Origin: Sarcophilus harrisii | Lineage: Eukaryota > Chordata > Mammalia > Dasyuromorphia > Dasyuridae | Direction of reading: 5' to 3' | NCBI RefSeq assembly: GCF_902635505.1 | Contig: NC_045429.1 | Span: 131,368,304-131,432,303 of the forward strand | DNA: 64,000 nt | Part shown: positions 27,601-37,413 of the stretch, piece after piece | How positions within the stretch are numbered: position 1 is the first letter of the stretch | Layout of the letters: the number at the start of each line of letters is the position of its first letter | Translations under genes and position numbers: made by a program | The notes under the pieces: model-generated | Databases searched by the model: none | What the model was told of the DNA's origin: nothing | The model's input: only the letters and a program-made list of their open reading frames with translations

Positions 27601-29132
27601 AATATCATATGCTAGGCACTAGATTAAATACATAAAAAACTTATCTCATTTGATCTTCACAACAACCTCTCCAAATAGATACTGTTACTATTCCTTTTAC
27701 AACTAAGGAAACTTAGGCAAACAGAGGAAATAACTTGCCTGGTTATTTCACAGTTAAAGTATCTGAGATGAAATTTGAACTCAATTCTTCTTGAAAAGAA
27801 GATTTGATTGTAGACCTAATGCTCTACCCACTGGCCACCCTGTATGCCTCAAGTGAGTCTCACCACTTTACCTTGTTTGCTGGCCTTTTGGAAAGATGGA
27901 CCTCAAGCCTGTGAATTCTATGTCCAAACCTACAGGTGAAATTCATAAAAGGAAAAGAAACCATTTGTGAACAGCAGGATCCCATTACTCACCAGGCAGT
28001 ATTCAGGGAGCACTCAGTAGGCAGGATGCTGTAAAACTAATGCAAAACAAATGGCTTCATGTGTATAATGGGAACTGTATTTTTTGCCTTTATAATGGAT
28101 GGTGAAGAGTGAGAGAATTTGGAATTAAAAACAAAAATCGATTCTTTGAAAAGATCAATGCAAAACAATATACAACATATTTCCCAAACTGTCGCCCTTC
28201 AAGGGGGCACACTCACACGGATCTGTGATCTCATGTGTGTTTCATCCCCTCTAACTCTTGTCCATGACCCTCCATAGAACTGACAGGGTGTATTTAAAAA
28301 AAAAAAAAAAAAAAAAAAAGTCTCTTGGCCAGAGCGTGAGCTCACCGAAGGGGTGGCCCAGGAGGCAGGACACAGGTCTGGGCAGAGCAGGGCCGTGGGC
28401 CGGCCCAGTTCGGGAGCCCGTCCCGCCTGCTTTCAGGATCCTGCAAAACTTAGGCACCCAAAAGGCCAGGAAAGGAGAAACAGGAAGTCTCGGAACTGCT
28501 GCAGGGCCCGGCCCCTGCATCCTCCTCTTCCTGGGGCTGCGAGGGCTCGCATTAAAGTGCTTGCTAAGGGCGGGCACTTCCCAGCTGGCGGACTAGGCTT
28601 AACGGCAGGGAAGTCAGGGCGGCGAGGGGGGTGGGGAGGGCAAAAGGGGAGCGAGTTCCGATCCCGCCTCTGCCACTCACTGGCTGCAGGACCCTGCCCC
28701 GGGTCGCTGCCCAGCTCTGGCCCCTCAGTTTACTCGCCAGGAAAATGGGAGAGGGGACAAGCCCGTGGGCCATAAGGACGAGTCCTCGCAGATGATTGAC
28801 AGCCCTCCCCCTCCCCTGAAGTTACAGAGGAGGAAGCCTACCAGCAGCTGTTCTCCCCGGGGGGCCGAGCCGGGATCCCAAAGCGGCTCTGCCGCCCCTC
28901 TAACCCGGTGGTCCCAGAGGCAGCAGGCAGCCCGGGCCGGCCCGCCTCGGCCCGCCACAGGCGCTCGCCCTTCTCTCCCTCCGAGATCCCCGTCCGGGCC
29001 CCCACCGAGCCGGTGCATTTGAGGCTCAGACTAGAGCCGCCGCGGGAGGTCTTTACCCAAGAAGTCCGAGCCCAAGATGAGCTCCTCCAGCAAGGGCAGC
29101 TTCTGCTCAAAGCCGTCGGCGCCCAGCTCCAT
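9649..29132 (-). CDS. PNLDC1: PNLDC1, piRNA 3'-end trimming exonuclease, 19 coding exons
   Basis: PARN-like DEDD-family 3'-5' exoribonuclease; in mammals it trims pre-piRNAs on the mitochondrial surface of male germ cells. Coding exons, 5' to 3' on the minus strand: 29057-29132, 27872-27929, 27054-27127, 24508-24547, 23166-23289, 22878-22966, 21485-21585, 20416-20492, 19954-20097, 18422-18491, 17344-17429, 16123-16178, 15308-15372, 14761-14814, 13111-13153, 11609-11705, 10480-10655, 10220-10318, 9649-9718. All phases agree and the sum is 1,599 nt (532 aa plus stop), close to the human length of about 530. Visible motifs: LDIEFTGL (first acidic pair) in exon 2, [15 protein letters not shown] in exon 10, [14 protein letters not shown] (His and Asp of the active site) in exons 13-14, and a C-terminal membrane helix [15 protein letters not shown] in exon 19. 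Exon 12 uses a GC donor (AG|GCAAGC). Polyadenylation candidates (TTTATT on +) lie near 9,430 and 9,202. The gene looks whole. Confidence 0.96.
10840..10985 (+). repeat. MIR-type SINE in PNLDC1 intron
   Basis: CATGGACTCAGAGCTGG, AAATGAGGGAACTAAGG and TTAAGTGACTTGCCCAGC follow in MIR order. Confidence 0.7.
11835..11965 (+). repeat. MIR-type fragment in PNLDC1 intron
   Basis: GCTCAAGATCACTCAGTATT, GAGCCAGGATTTGAAGCTGG and AATGCTTCATTCCAGCAC resemble a MIR 3' half. Confidence 0.55.
12110..12345 (+). repeat. L2 LINE 3' end
   Basis: Decayed L2 3' end: CCCCTTGAGGGCAGGGATTA followed by AGCCCCAACAACTAGCAC. Confidence 0.65.
13235..13740 (+). repeat. L2 LINE 3' end
   Basis: TTGCCTTGTATTTATTTTAC, GTCTTGAAGGCAGACTG and TTCCCAGTACCTAGCACAGT, ending in ATAAATGTTT, are the standard L2 3' order. 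It lies in the intron next to exon 15. Confidence 0.8.
13880..14745 (+). repeat. Older L2-type 3' region, decayed
   Basis: Pieces with L2 character (GGAAAGCCTTCCCTTTC, TCAAGGTCTAGTTCAAATGC, CACACAGTAGGTATCTTATA) ending just before exon 14. Decayed; ends approximate. Confidence 0.5.
16600..16765 (+). repeat. MIR-type SINE in PNLDC1 intron
   Basis: GAGGAAACTGAGGCTCTGG, GAACTGACTTGTCCACAC and AGGAGGGATTTGAAC in MIR order. Confidence 0.65.
17540..17682. repeat. TG/CA/TATACA microsatellite
   Basis: Imperfect alternating purine-pyrimidine repeat: GTATGTGTGTGTGTGTGTAT on the left and CATACACACACACATATATA on the right. The two halves are near-complements and could pair. Confidence 0.85.
18640..19345 (+). 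mobile_element. Possible L1 5' region / ORF1 relic
   Basis: A GGCCTCAGCAATCCTGG-type leader is followed by A-rich coding-like text with repeated AAATTAGGAAAATCATTG and GAGAAATTAAG motifs, as in the coiled-coil part of L1 ORF1. No open frame remains. Family assignment is by composition and motif style only. Confidence 0.4.
19625..19870 (+). repeat. MIR-type SINE in PNLDC1 intron 9
   Basis: Near-complete MIR: GGAAGCACTTTAAAGTTTG, TTACAGATGGGGAAACTGAG, CAGAATCACACAGCAAGC. It ends about 85 bases from exon 9 on the intron side. Confidence 0.8.
20695..21045 (+). mobile_element. L1 3' UTR relic
   Basis: TGAACTGACGCTGAACAAAA, ATTGTACCCAATAACAGCAA, CAATGATCAATTATGAAAGG and a terminal AATAAACTTATTATAATG resemble the marsupial L1 3' end. 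Confidence 0.6.
22285..22460 (+). repeat. L2 LINE 3' end
   Basis: TTAGAATATAAGCTGCTTGA then GATCAGAGACTGTATTGC and AAAAAGTGCTTATTA, the L2 tail order. Confidence 0.6.
25040..25950 (+). mobile_element. L1 3' end with ORF2 C-terminus
   Basis: Truncated L1 in PNLDC1 intron 3, same strand as the window. A 113-codon frame encodes the L1 ORF2 C-terminal zinc-knuckle region ([37 protein letters not shown]), then the 3' UTR and an A-rich end (AATAAAATATTATTTTAAAA). Sequences AAGATTGGGT and AAGATTAGGT near its ends may be the target duplication. Confidence 0.85.
26000..26345 (+). repeat. L2 LINE 3' end
   Basis: TGCCTGGAATTCTCTTCC, CCCTACTAGATTGTAAGCTT, TTGTATTCCCAGCATTTGGC and AATAAATGCTTGTTAA, the full L2 3' signature. 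Confidence 0.85.
26952..27051. repeat. 50-bp tandem duplication next to PNLDC1 exon 3 donor
   Basis: A 50-base unit starting GGAATTTAAAGAGATGTTAA and ending GCAACTAACTCA occurs twice in perfect tandem. The right copy ends within the splice donor of exon 3 (GTGAGTTAG on the minus strand), so the left copy carries a partial duplicate of the donor's intron side without the exonic G and GT. Confidence 0.95.
27595..27842 (+). repeat. MIR-type SINE in PNLDC1 intron 2
   Basis: ATGCTAGGCACTAGATTAAA, TTGATCTTCACAACAACCTC and ACTAAGGAAACTTAGGC in MIR order, ending just beside exon 2. Confidence 0.8.
28296..28319. repeat. A24 run
   Basis: Homopolymer of 24 A bordering the GC-rich PNLDC1 island in intron 1. 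Confidence 0.95.
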
Positions 29133-29295
29133 GGCCGACCACGTGCTCACTGAAGCCGGCCGCGGGCCCACTTCCTGCGCCGGGAGACCCTCGGCCTCTT
29201 AAAGGGGAAGCGCCCCCAGTGCCGCCCCCGGCCCGTAGGCCAGGCCCAGCCGGGGCTCCCTTCCCGCCGAGCTCCTCGAGGGGCACGTGGGGTGA
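28340..29295 (-). promoter_or_regulatory. PNLDC1 CpG island / promoter
   Basis: GC-rich island spanning intron 1 start, exon 1 and upstream DNA. CACGTG E-boxes lie at 29,140-29,145 (just before the ATG) and 29,284-29,289; both are kept in the duplicate at the window's left edge. No clear TATA box. The transcription start is not determined. Confidence 0.75.
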
Positions 29296-29815
29296 TGGGA
29301 AAAAGGGGAGGGGGGAAAGAAGGGAGGAGAGGGGGGAAGAGAGAAGAGAGGGGAAGGGAAGGTAACGAAAGGAGGGGAGGGGAAGAGGGAGAGGAAGGGA
29401 AGGTAACGAGAGGAGGGAAGGGGCAGGTAACAAGGGAAGGAAAAGGATAAGAGGGAGGAGAAGGGAGAGAGGAGAATGGGAGGAAGGGGGGGGAAAGAAA
29501 CGAGAGCGGGGAGGGGAAAGGGAGAAAGGGGAGGAGATAAAAGGGAGGGGAAAGAAATGAGAGGAAGGAGAGGGGGAGGGGAAGAGGAGCTGAAGGGGGA
29601 GAAAAAGGGTAGAAGAAGGGAGGAAGAGGAGGGGGAAGGGAGAAAGCTAGAAGAAGGAGAGGAAGGAGGAAGAAAAGAGGAAGGTAGAGGAGGAGGGAGG
29701 AAGATAAGAAGATGGAAGAAAGAAAAAAGAGGAAGAGAAGTGGAGGAGGGAGAGGAAAAGGATAGAGGGAAAAGGGGAGGGGAGGAAATACAAAGGAAAG
29801 GGTTAAGAGGTGGAA
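29296..29815. repeat. 520-bp polypurine tract upstream of PNLDC1
   Basis: Nearly pure A/G on the + strand (pyrimidine on the PNLDC1 sense strand), in GGGGAAGGGAAGG-type units including a twice-repeated AGGTAACGA(A/G)AGGAGGG motif. Sister of the tract at 650-1,668 but half as long. Confidence 0.95.
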
Positions 29816-30385
29816 GAGTTGTCTTTGTATTTCCTTTTGTGGTCTTCATCCCTAGCCAGGCTGAAAAGACAAGAGGGTCAATTCAAATACCGAAATTTAT
29901 AAACCTCTGGTCCCTTTCCAAATTCTCCACCAGCCTCAACATTGCAGCCATTTCTTTCCATACCTGGTCTGCTGGAAGTCAGAAGGGACAAAATAAATCT
30001 GATAGTCCCTAATCTCCATCTGCTCTTTGTAACCTTAGTCTAGAACTAGTACTTTACCCACATATTGAGGCTTGTCTTGGAATTTCTTTTAGCAATGTAA
30101 TATTGCTCTTTTTATAAGATTTTCCTATCAAATCTATTTTAGCACAGCAGCTAGATGCTTGAGCGCTTCATTTTGAATACATTCTCTTGCTTTATCAAGT
30201 TACAGTGGTTCCCAATTCCTTGTATTTATCAAATCAAGATTCCTAGTATATGCCTCAGTACTATCTAATGAGGGCACAGAAATAATTACACAATGTAGCC
30301 TGAGATCTTGGACAAGTCAAGATCTGGGATTATTTATCTTCTGTTGCAACCCACTGAGATACACAACAACGTCTATAAAATGAGG
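29816..30385. other. Unassigned spacer
   Basis: Ordinary sequence between the purine tract and an old SINE. No exon, RNA gene or clear repeat recognised. Confidence 0.4.
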
Positions 30386-30389
30386 GTAT

Positions 30390-30600
30390 TGGATGAGAGA
30401 AGAGGCAGCATGGTATGGTGCATAGAACATAGAGCTCTCAAAAGTCAAAGTGATCCAAGTTTTAGTGCTTTTGACCTTACTAGCTCTGTGATCCTGGGAA
30501 AGGCAGTAAATCTCTGGGTCAATAAACTCATCTGTAAAGTAAGTGCCCTGGATTCAGTGCTCTCAAAGGTCTCTTCCGAGTCCAAATGCTTCTAGCCTTT
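30390..30600 (+). repeat. Old SINE (MIR-like)
   Basis: GGCAGCATGGTATGGTGCAT, TAGCTCTGTGATCCTGGG, AACTCATCTGTAAAGTAAG in SINE order; followed by a G16 run at 30,606-30,621. Confidence 0.6.
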
Positions 30601-30624
30601 GAAAAGGGGGGGGGGGGGGGGAAA

Positions 30625-31095
30625 TCCACTAGGATGTAAGGTTTTTAAAGCCCTTCATTGCCTAGCCCCTTTCTATCTTAAAGATCTTTTCATATAAAGT
30701 TCAGTGGCTCTAGCCCCTTTCTATCGTTCAGATCTTTTCATATAAAATTCAGTGGCTCTAGCCCCTTAGCTATTGCAATCATGAGGCTCTCCACCTCCCA
30801 ATTCCAAACCCTTTTACTGGCCATTTCCCATTATGAAATCTTCCTCACCTATTTCCTAACTTCCAAGTTACTGCTAAGAGGTCATCTTCTACAGAAAGCT
30901 TTTCCTAATCCCCTTAATGAGTGTCTTCCCTCTGAAATTAGCATCCAACTATTATATATACACTTATGGACATCAATGTTTGCATGTTGCCTTCCCCATT
31001 AAATTACAGCATCTTGGAGTCAGACTTGTTTTTCCATTTTTGTATCCCCAGTGCTTAGCAGTGTCTGGCATAGTAGGTACTTAATAAAAATGCTT
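30625..31095 (+). repeat. L2 LINE 3' end with internal 48-bp tandem duplication
   Basis: L2 signature at the right end (TTGTATCCCCAGTGCTTAGC, TAGTAGGTACTTAATAAAAA). Inside, a unit starting AGCCCCTTTCTATC and ending TTCAGTGGCTCT is repeated in tandem at about 30,664-30,760, with a few differences between copies. Confidence 0.75.
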
Positions 31096-31950
31096 CCTTC
31101 TTTATTCTTTCCTTTATCACTTTAGGGAAGGAATGAGACAAGGAGACTATTTCCTATTTAAAGCCTGTAACATCCAAATGAAGGAAAATCAGTAGTAATT
31201 ACTCTGTAGTACAAGGTCTTCCATTATTTTCTCCTAAATTTTTGGATCCAGACAGCTCACATCATGTCAAATTCAGTTTGGATTTGCTCAGCTAGGAAAT
31301 TTACTTTGTGATTCAGTAGATGCTTTTACCTTCTTATGTGCCCTTCCCCCTTCAGAAAATCCCTCTTTTCTATTTATATCCCTACCTTTTGTCAAATGAA
31401 ATCTTTTCCATAATTAACTCTATTTTAGAATCCAGCCCATTGTGTTCAGTTCTTTAAACATAGTATTGCCTCAACACTCCCATCCATACTATTTGTACTT
31501 GTTAATTTTCTTTGCCTGAATTCCTAATTTTTTTGTCTTGATTTCCCCATACACTTATGAAAAAATGCCACACCTACCAGTATCTTGATATGGACCCAGA
31601 ATTTAGTAAATTAGGCACATAGAACTTAACATTAATATATACCATTGTGAAAATTATAAAATGTTTCACATAAATTCATATTTATTACTCACAAAAATTC
31701 GGAGTCTGGCAAGTATTATTCCCATGTTAAAGATAAAGGAATTAAGTGACAAAAATTTCTTTAAAATATTTTAAAATCTTTTTTCTTAATTGGCACGTTA
31801 GAGCATTTAACTGGTACTTTAAAATCAGCCAGATCTCATGCTTGAAAGAAAATGTGTCTGAAAGAATTAAAATTAGATTCAAAAGAGAGGTGGATTTGGC
31901 TTGAATGAAAAAAGAAAATGACAAAAGGAAAAAAAACATTAAAAAGTATC
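31096..31950. other. Unassigned spacer before MRPL18
   Basis: AT-rich spacer. No gene or clear repeat recognised. Confidence 0.4.
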
Positions 31951-31953
31951 ACA

Positions 31954-31959
31954 TTTATT
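31954..31959 (-). terminator. MRPL18 polyadenylation signal
   Basis: AATAAA on the minus strand, 82 bases past the MRPL18 stop codon; no other AATAAA is closer. Confidence 0.75.
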
Positions 31960-32040
31960 GTAATGTAAAATACCAAGATGATTATCCCACCAATAAAAGG
32001 GTATCTTTAAGTTAAAAGTCCAAAAGAAATGAAATTTCTT

Positions 32041-35000
32041 TTATTCATAGATTCTTCGGGGTTCCTGTAGTACCATCCCACCTTCCTTCATGGCATTCTG
32101 AAATCGCTGTATCTGGTTTTCAGATATGGAAAGAAAAAAAAGATAGCATTACACTGAGGTTCAATAGGAAAGCGATAGCATAAAGAAAATATATATACCT
32201 ATTAGTGTTCCCAAAGAAATAGTTAAACAAAACAATACCAGCATTTAGGGTAATTTTTCCCATTAAAGAAATATTTTTTTTTCCTTGCTGAGGCAAATGG
32301 GGTTAAGTGACTTGCCCAGAGTCACAAAGCTAGGAATTATTAAGTGTTTGAAGCCAGATTTGAACTCAGGTCCTCCTGACTTCAGGGCAGGTGCTCTATT
32401 TACTGCTCCACCTAGCTGCCCCGTATATTCCTTAAATAATATTTCTCAGTAATAAGGAATAATATCTCAGTAATAATTATTATTTTCTCAGTAATTAGGA
32501 GTAGTAATTCAGTAATATTATTTCTCAGTAATAAGGAGTAATATCTCAGTAATAATATTATTTTTAAAGGAATATGGGGGGGCAGCTAAGTGAAGCAGTG
32601 GATAGAGTACTAGCCCTGAAGTCAGGAGGACCCGAGTTCAAATCTGGCCTCAAACACATAACACTTCTTAGATGTGTGACTGGGCAAGTCACTTAACCCC
32701 AATTGCCTCAGCAAGGAAAAAAAAAGGAATATATAATTAGTACCTACTATTAATAAATTGGTCTTGATAATCTTTGACTAACATGAATGTGCCAAAAACC
32801 TTTAGATTCTTGATATGTAAAAGATAAAAAGTATTAAAGATATTTCCCAAATATTAGGATTGTTGTTGGTTAAAAAATTCAATATATAGCTCCTCAACCT
32901 TATCTAAAAACAATTAACTTTCATCTAAATAACTTCAAAACAACATGCCGATTCAGAGGATGATTCCGAAGATGTGGGGTAGAAGACCATGAAATTGATT
33001 CCCGCCTCCAGGCACCGCTGGGCCAGAACCCTTCCAATATTCTCACAAGCATTCACACTTCGAGTTCTGTATAGGTGCTTCTTAATTGCCCATTCTTGGG
33101 TAGATGCTGAAACCACAACATCCCCATTGTGATGCTCAACAAAAGCTTCTATGTGGTGCTGAGTGCGCCGAACTCGCAACCTAGATAGAGGAAGTAGGGA
33201 AAAGAAAGAGGAATTGCTGAAACAGACTATTGAACTGCCTAGAGATTTCATCAACTAGCATTTCAACTTGGATTCCTTAAAATAGTTGACTTAAAGGCCT
33301 GTCTTTTTAGGAATGATGTGTACTATCATTTATTGCAAACAAGTCTGACTTAGATTGTTATGCCACAGTTCTCTTTTATTATCCTGACTCAGTTTCCCTA
33401 AATTATCCTGCCTTGGTTTCCCTAATTGTTCTGCCTCAGTTTATAATTGTTCTGCTCAATCCCACAAAACCACCCCTCCCTCTTAATCAGAATATTTGAT
33501 AAGGATAAAAGATCTTATATTTTAGAATATCAGATACTGTCTTATCAAGATTGCCTCCCCCCATCTCTTGGGTTCCTCCCCCCATTATGTCATCTAATCT
33601 GTGGAGGCTCATCCACCCCGTCAGAGTCCCATTCCCGCTCTCAGCACCCTGACTCTGCCCCTGCCTCGGTCTACCTTCTGTGCCTGAGCCACATGTATAT
33701 ATGTCACTGAGAACTCAGATTGTTTGCTGGATTCTTGGACATTATAGTCTCATTCAGCTCTGGGACCAAACCATGGATCCATTTGGTCATTTGGTCCCAG
33801 TAAATCTCTCCCTTTCAAATAAAATATTAAATACTCTCTAATCTCTATCTTGCCTCAGTTTCTCTACATTTTGGAGGTCCCACTGAGATACTAGAAAATG
33901 AGAGCAGGATTAGAGAATAGACATTCAGGTCTCCGCCTTGAACTTCGGGGCAGCTGGGGATCTGAGTTCTTGGCCTGGATAGACTGGCCATCTGGATATT
34001 TTTTTCTAGAGTCTCCAGGAAAGACAGCAGTTTTCAGCCACCACCATGCTTGATGCCTGATGATGGACACTCCATTTGGCCAAGGGAGAATCTGGTCTGA
34101 AATCCTTGCTGGGTAAGTTTTCTGTCTGGTCTGATTGCTAGCAAATCTGGGTCCCTAGAAAGTTGGGTTGATGAGCCATATAACTCTGGGAAATGCCAGT
34201 AGGATGCTATGTGGCATTATCTGGTTCTAAGTACCTTTTGTATTATCTGGTTATCTCTGGGCATTTTCTGTGAAGGCAGAGAAATGTACCAAACCAAGGC
34301 CTGGAAGCCTAAAAAGGTTCCTGTTTGGATTCTGGGAGGAAAGACTCTCGAGCTACAACAACTTCTCTCAGGGTTATTCTAAGATGTCCAGATAACACCT
34401 AGTCTCTGTGTTAAATGTTTTGTTTAATGTTATAACTTCGAAGTTTATGTCTGTGTGATTTGTCTGTCTGTTTTGTTAATTTAAGAGCTCTGTTAAGTTT
34501 AAGAACAATGATTAAGAAATTTGGGAATTGGTTATTTCAATGTTGCAATTGTGTGTAGTATAAAATTTGCTTGTGATTTTAAACTTTTTAACCTGTTGTA
34601 CTAATTTGTGAGTAAAAGGAACAAAAAGGCAGATGGTTTTTCCTTGGAGTAGGTTTTCAAAGCCTGCTAGAGCAAAGGGTTCAACAAAACCTTATCTGAC
34701 TGAAACTCAGGCAGGAGAAAACATTTGATTAGTAATTTTAGGATGATTCTGAAACTGTGGGAGATAATTTCACTATTGCCGTTGCATACCAGATTTGTTT
34801 TGAGTATTCTTTTGGGCAGTTTTTAAATTGTGGGAAATAATTTTACTGTTGTCTATGCAGGCTAGATTTAGTTATCTTTTAAATAAAAGATCTTAAAAGA
34901 ACAATATCTTGTTAAAGAAGTTCTGTTAACTTGCCTGAAAGGAGTCACATGCCTCTAATTAGGCAAAGAAGGGTCTGACTTTTCTAAAGGCTCCAACTCT

Positions 35001-37185
35001 GGCCAAAGTTAGAGCTTAGGAAAAGTTCATTGGGAATAATGGCCACGTGGTGCCAAAGAGAAAAAAAAACCACAAAAAAACTATGATGTTTAGTGAAATT
35101 CATTATTTGAAATATGATCGGAAAAGCAGTTTTAAATTACTGAGAATTTAAAGCTGTATTTGATTGGATTTTAAGTTAAAATATAGGTAATTAAAATAAA
35201 ATGCTTACCTTGGGAGGTTATGTTTGTATCTGTATTTAGATGGTATGTTGCTCTCTAGAAGTATTGGGAAATTTATAAACTATGAGTTATGCCTTAAAAA
35301 TCTGTCAGCTCTGTTGAGTATATGTATGTTTTATAAAATTTGGTTCAAAGTTATTTGTGAGCTTGAAGTTTAAAGTTTTTTAAAAAGTGATTTAAAGACA
35401 AGGGACAAGAAAGATTGATTTGCAAATGCAATTAATAGTTTAAATGGAGCAGTTAGTTAAAAGGGTTATTGGTTTGGGAGTGTTTAAAGTATGTCAGACA
35501 AGGTTTGAGCAAGTAGGTATTGAAAGGAGAGAGATGGGACAGGAAGAGATGGTGTGAGAAGAGGACGAAAGAAGAAAATGGCTTTTCAGAAATAGGGAAT
35601 AAAAAGGAGATAATTCCTTTCCGTGAGAAAAAAAAAAGGAAAAAATTGGTCAGGAAATTGGGGAAACTGACCTATTTTTCTTAGGCACTTCTGCCCTGTC
35701 CCCTATCTCATTAGTTCAGATTGAACTGGAAATTATTTAAACAGTCCTTTTTGTTTGCTTAAAATTACTGGACTATGATTTTCTGGTTATGTTTTAACTA
35801 TGGAATCCCTTATTCAGTTGGAACTGCCCTGGCAGACTCAGTTTTGGGGATTAATTTTTAGAAACAACCAGAAATCAGACACCTATCTTGGGACTGGCAG
35901 TCTCTCTGATCTCTTTCTCCACTCCTATTACCCCAGTACCTTAATTAGCATTTCAGCATTCTCAAATGACCTTGCAATTTGGTATCAGACCTCTAATAGT
36001 TTGGAGGTGCCTGCCTTGGTCCAACTGCATAATCTGCTCAGAAATCTGGATCCTAGTAGCAGCTCTCATTCTGCTGAGAAGGGACAGGTAGAGCTACTCA
36101 TTTTGGAGTCCCTGACACACTTGGGGCACTCCTCTTAGGATGGGCAGCCGGACTGTCCTGAGCACTGATACTCCCTATATAAGCAGAGGCTGAGTTAAAT
36201 GCACAAATGACCACAGACCTAACTCACAGTGAACTGTCCATCTCAAACTGGCTTCTCTGGCTGAGACGCTCCCCAACTGTAGACCTGACGTGGTCCACCT
36301 CCTGTGCCTGAGCCAGGCGTTATGTATATGTCAGGGAGAACTCACAATGGTGCTGGATTCTTGGAGATTGTAGTCTCATTCAGCCCTGGGACCAAACCGT
36401 GGATCCGTTTGGTCCCAGTAAGTCTCTCCCTTTCAAATAAAACATTAAAAACTCTCTAACCTCGAACTTGCCTCTTTCTCAGCACCACAGATTTCTTCTA
36501 GGGAATCACAAGATCATGGGTTTAGAGCAGGAAGAATTTTTTAACGTAAATCCTAAAAGTACAATAAATTATTCCAACTCAGCCACATTTGTCCTTCAAG
36601 TCATAAGTTTGGATAAGACCTGAGAGAGTCTCTTGTCTCACTCCCTTCCTTTAAAGACACCCCGAAAAAGCTGTCCAGAGAAACGGACTGGTCATTTGCG
36701 GCTAACTATGTTCTCAGCAGAGCCCCCCCCACAAGCCTCCCGAGGTCCGCCTTTGGCTCTCAGCAAACCTCCGAGCGTCCCGCGCCCCTCCCCCGCGCGC
36801 CCCGCCCTCGCCGCGGCTCACCGGTGCCAATAGGCCCGGGGCGGCCACACAGTGGCCCAGCCCCGCTCCTTCCGGGCCAGGGCCAAGCGCTCCAGATTGT
36901 GGGGGTTCCGGTTGGTAAATTCTGGCGCGATCGCCTCATTTTCCTTCGTGTCCCCCTCGAGCTCCGGGGCCGGGTGGGGGCTGGTGGTGAGGAACGCCGA
37001 CCGAAATCCTGCGGGACCCAGCAAACCGGGGGGAAGGTCGTGAGAGCGCCCTCACGCACCCGCAGGGTCCGGGCCCGCGCCGGCCGCGCGCGAGCGGAGA
37101 GCTCGGGCCCCTCGCCCTCTTCTCCCTCCCGCCGCCCACCGGCCCGGCCCCAGAACTGCAGAAACGGGAGCGCGGGACGCGGCGC

Positions 37186-37250
<65 letters not shown>

Positions 37251-37413
37251 ATCCCGGTCCGCCCCTCCCCGCCGGGTTTCTGCGCTCCGCAAGTGCAAAC
37301 TTTAGCCACTCCCGAGAGGTCACCTCGGGGTCACGCTGAGGACCGGGGCCTCGGTTCTTACCGGGCTTCCTGCACAGAGCCAAGAGGTCCCGGCCCCGCG
37401 CCCGCAGCGCCAT
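32041..37413 (-). CDS. MRPL18: MRPL18, mitochondrial large ribosomal subunit protein uL18m
   Basis: Component of the 39S mitochondrial ribosome; the human protein is known to aid 5S rRNA import. Coding exons on the minus strand: 37362-37413, 36822-37008, 32949-33180, 32041-32112; the sum is 543 nt, giving 180 aa, the human length. Exon 2 reads [20 protein letters not shown], exon 3 reads [26 protein letters not shown]-like [13 protein letters not shown] and [17 protein letters not shown], exon 4 ends [10 protein letters not shown]. The N-terminus ([16 protein letters not shown]) is basic and helical, as for a mitochondrial presequence. The end of exon 3 is the only doubtful point: the length-conserving junction uses a GC donor (TCG|GCATGT); the nearest in-phase GT (GAA|GTTATT, exon to 32934) would add five residues. 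Intron 1 holds a 64-base homopolymer and intron 2 an endogenous retrovirus. Confidence 0.95.
32275..32422 (-). mobile_element. tRNA-like SINE, reverse, in MRPL18 intron 3
   Basis: Complement of the standard SINE (GGTTAAGTGACTTGCCCAG ... CTCCACCTAGCTGCCCC), starting with a T run. Confidence 0.9.
32423..32565. repeat. TCAGTAATAA low-complexity repeat between SINEs
   Basis: Imperfect repeats of TCTCAGTAATAAGGAATAAT between two opposed SINEs. Confidence 0.8.
32576..32722 (+). mobile_element. tRNA-like SINE in MRPL18 intron 3
   Basis: GGGGCAGCTAAGTGAAGCAG head and CAAGTCACTTAACCCCAATT body, A-rich end, flanked by AAAGGAATAT at 32,566-32,575 and 32,723-32,732 (target duplication). It forms an inverted pair with the SINE at 32,275-32,422. 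Confidence 0.9.
33340..36485 (+). mobile_element. Old endogenous retrovirus (class I type, tRNA-Gln primer site), broken
   Basis: Fossil in MRPL18 intron 2, antisense to the gene. A 5' LTR ends at 33,868, with a polyadenylation signal at 33,818-33,823. It is followed at 33,872-33,889 by TGGAGGTCCCACTGAGAT, a near-match to the tRNA-Gln primer binding site. A diverged second LTR copy lies at about 36,280-36,485 (polyadenylation signal 36,436-36,441). The 2.4 kb between has no recognisable gag, pol or env, so the element is a non-coding or internally deleted remnant. The LTR pair differs at many sites by eye, suggesting great age. LTR starts and target duplication are not resolved. Confidence 0.75.

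Noticed and set aside
35800-36138. 112-codon frame inside the endogenous retrovirus
   Set aside because: No retroviral or other domain recognised; chance frame in a fossil.
36760-37413. 217-codon frame with a long glycine run over MRPL18
   Set aside because: It is MRPL18 exon 1 read through intron 1 and its G64 run; splicing at 37,362/37,008 restores the known protein.
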